This document shows, one piece after another, positions 51,029 to 51,232 of a stretch of 51,232 nt of DNA (within the stretch, counting starts at the first letter, position 1; every line of letters starts with the position of its first letter). Source of the stretch: Alphaproteobacteria bacterium (GTDB lineage: Bacteria > Pseudomonadota > Alphaproteobacteria > Acetobacterales > Acetobacteraceae); the NCBI GenBank assembly GCA_017307285.1, contig JAFKFI010000067.1:1-51232 (forward strand), in the 5' to 3' direction. Both the position numbers and the translations under genes were made by a program. The notes beneath the pieces were generated by a model. The model worked only from the letters and a program-made list of their open reading frames with translations. It was not told the DNA's origin and searched no databases.

Positions 51029-51232
51029 TCATTTGCTTGGCCAGAAGGCGAGTTGTGTTGTTGGTTTTGGCGGCGGGCGTGATGGCGGGTCGAGCAGGTT
51101 GGCGAGGGGCCTGCGGGTGAACAGGTGAGCGCGGATGAGGGCGAGCGGGGTGACGGCGGCCTTGCGGGTCTGGGTGCGGGCATGCAGGGCGGCGATCAAC
51201 AGGTAGGCGATCAGGGCGACGGCGATCTGGCT
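51029..51232 (-). mobile_element. C-terminus of an IS4-type transposase, cut by the window edge
   Basis: An open frame from the right edge codes for 67 residues and ends at TGA 51031-51029. SQIAVALIAYLLIAALHART followed by LALIRAHLFTRRPLANLL resembles the C-terminal helices of IS4-family (DUF4372/DDE) transposases. No catalytic residues are within the visible part. Whether the element is intact to the right cannot be told. Confidence 0.65.

Overview
The window is gene-dense, GC-rich bacterial chromosome (roughly two-thirds GC by eye). Several families point to an alphaproteobacterium: a three-gene proton-translocating transhydrogenase (pntAA/pntAB/pntB), GapR (DUF2312), DUF1491, DUF1244, and a COQ9-family gene divergent from rpsU. 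Together with the PEP-CTERM protein and the proline-rich protein at the right edge, the Rhodospirillales/Acetobacterales are a reasonable guess, but the sequence does not settle the genus. No rRNA, tRNA, CRISPR array, prophage or complete mobile element was found. The only mobile-element trace is the 3' end of an IS4-type transposase cut by the right edge. No stretch without a gene exceeds about 260 bases.

Layout. 1-3900 (minus): truncated type VI secretion gene tssM/icmF, preceded by manC for GDP-mannose. 4016-7896 (minus): three tandem OmpA-like outer-membrane proteins, two of them followed by clear terminators. 8050-11167 (minus): a tightly coupled operon SDR - SDR - DUF1491 - selA. 11252-13762 (plus): an ABC importer of the NMT1/ThiY type (binding protein, ATPase, permease). 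13819-18171: small basic protein, DUF429-like protein, PhyH/ectoine-hydroxylase-like dioxygenase, DUF900 hydrolase and Ada. 18246-19301: a lipoprotein with 11-residue repeats and a small HAHLN-motif membrane protein. 19274-24090 (minus): four closely packed genes, amidohydrolase - DUF4157 multidomain protein - unknown 132-aa protein - family 5 solute-binding protein. This is the most unusual unit here.

24231-27765 (minus): MycE-like methyltransferase, pyruvate kinase and MOFRL glycerate kinase, the last two forming a glycerate-to-pyruvate module like ttuD-ttuE. 27854-29981 (plus): DUF1244, gapR, rmuC. 29998-34153 (minus): PEP-CTERM protein, DHA2 exporter, acyl-CoA ligase. 34255-38184 (plus): pepF, UbiB/ABC1 kinase, AbrB-PIN toxin-antitoxin pair. 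Then a BT1-like MFS protein (minus), an S53 peptidase, pntAA-pntAB-pntB, a GT4 glycosyltransferase (minus), an ABC exporter, a DUF2059 protein (minus), rpsU (minus) divergent from def-COQ9, a 26-aa membrane peptide and a 270-aa proline-rich protein.

Genes that act together by inference: the OmpA proteins, ManC and TssM all serve the envelope; pyruvate kinase and glycerate kinase form one route; the Pnt proteins form one membrane complex; the ABC importer is a complete set. Dispersed palindromes with a shared GTAGGGCGGAA core lie at three gene ends and look like a REP family.
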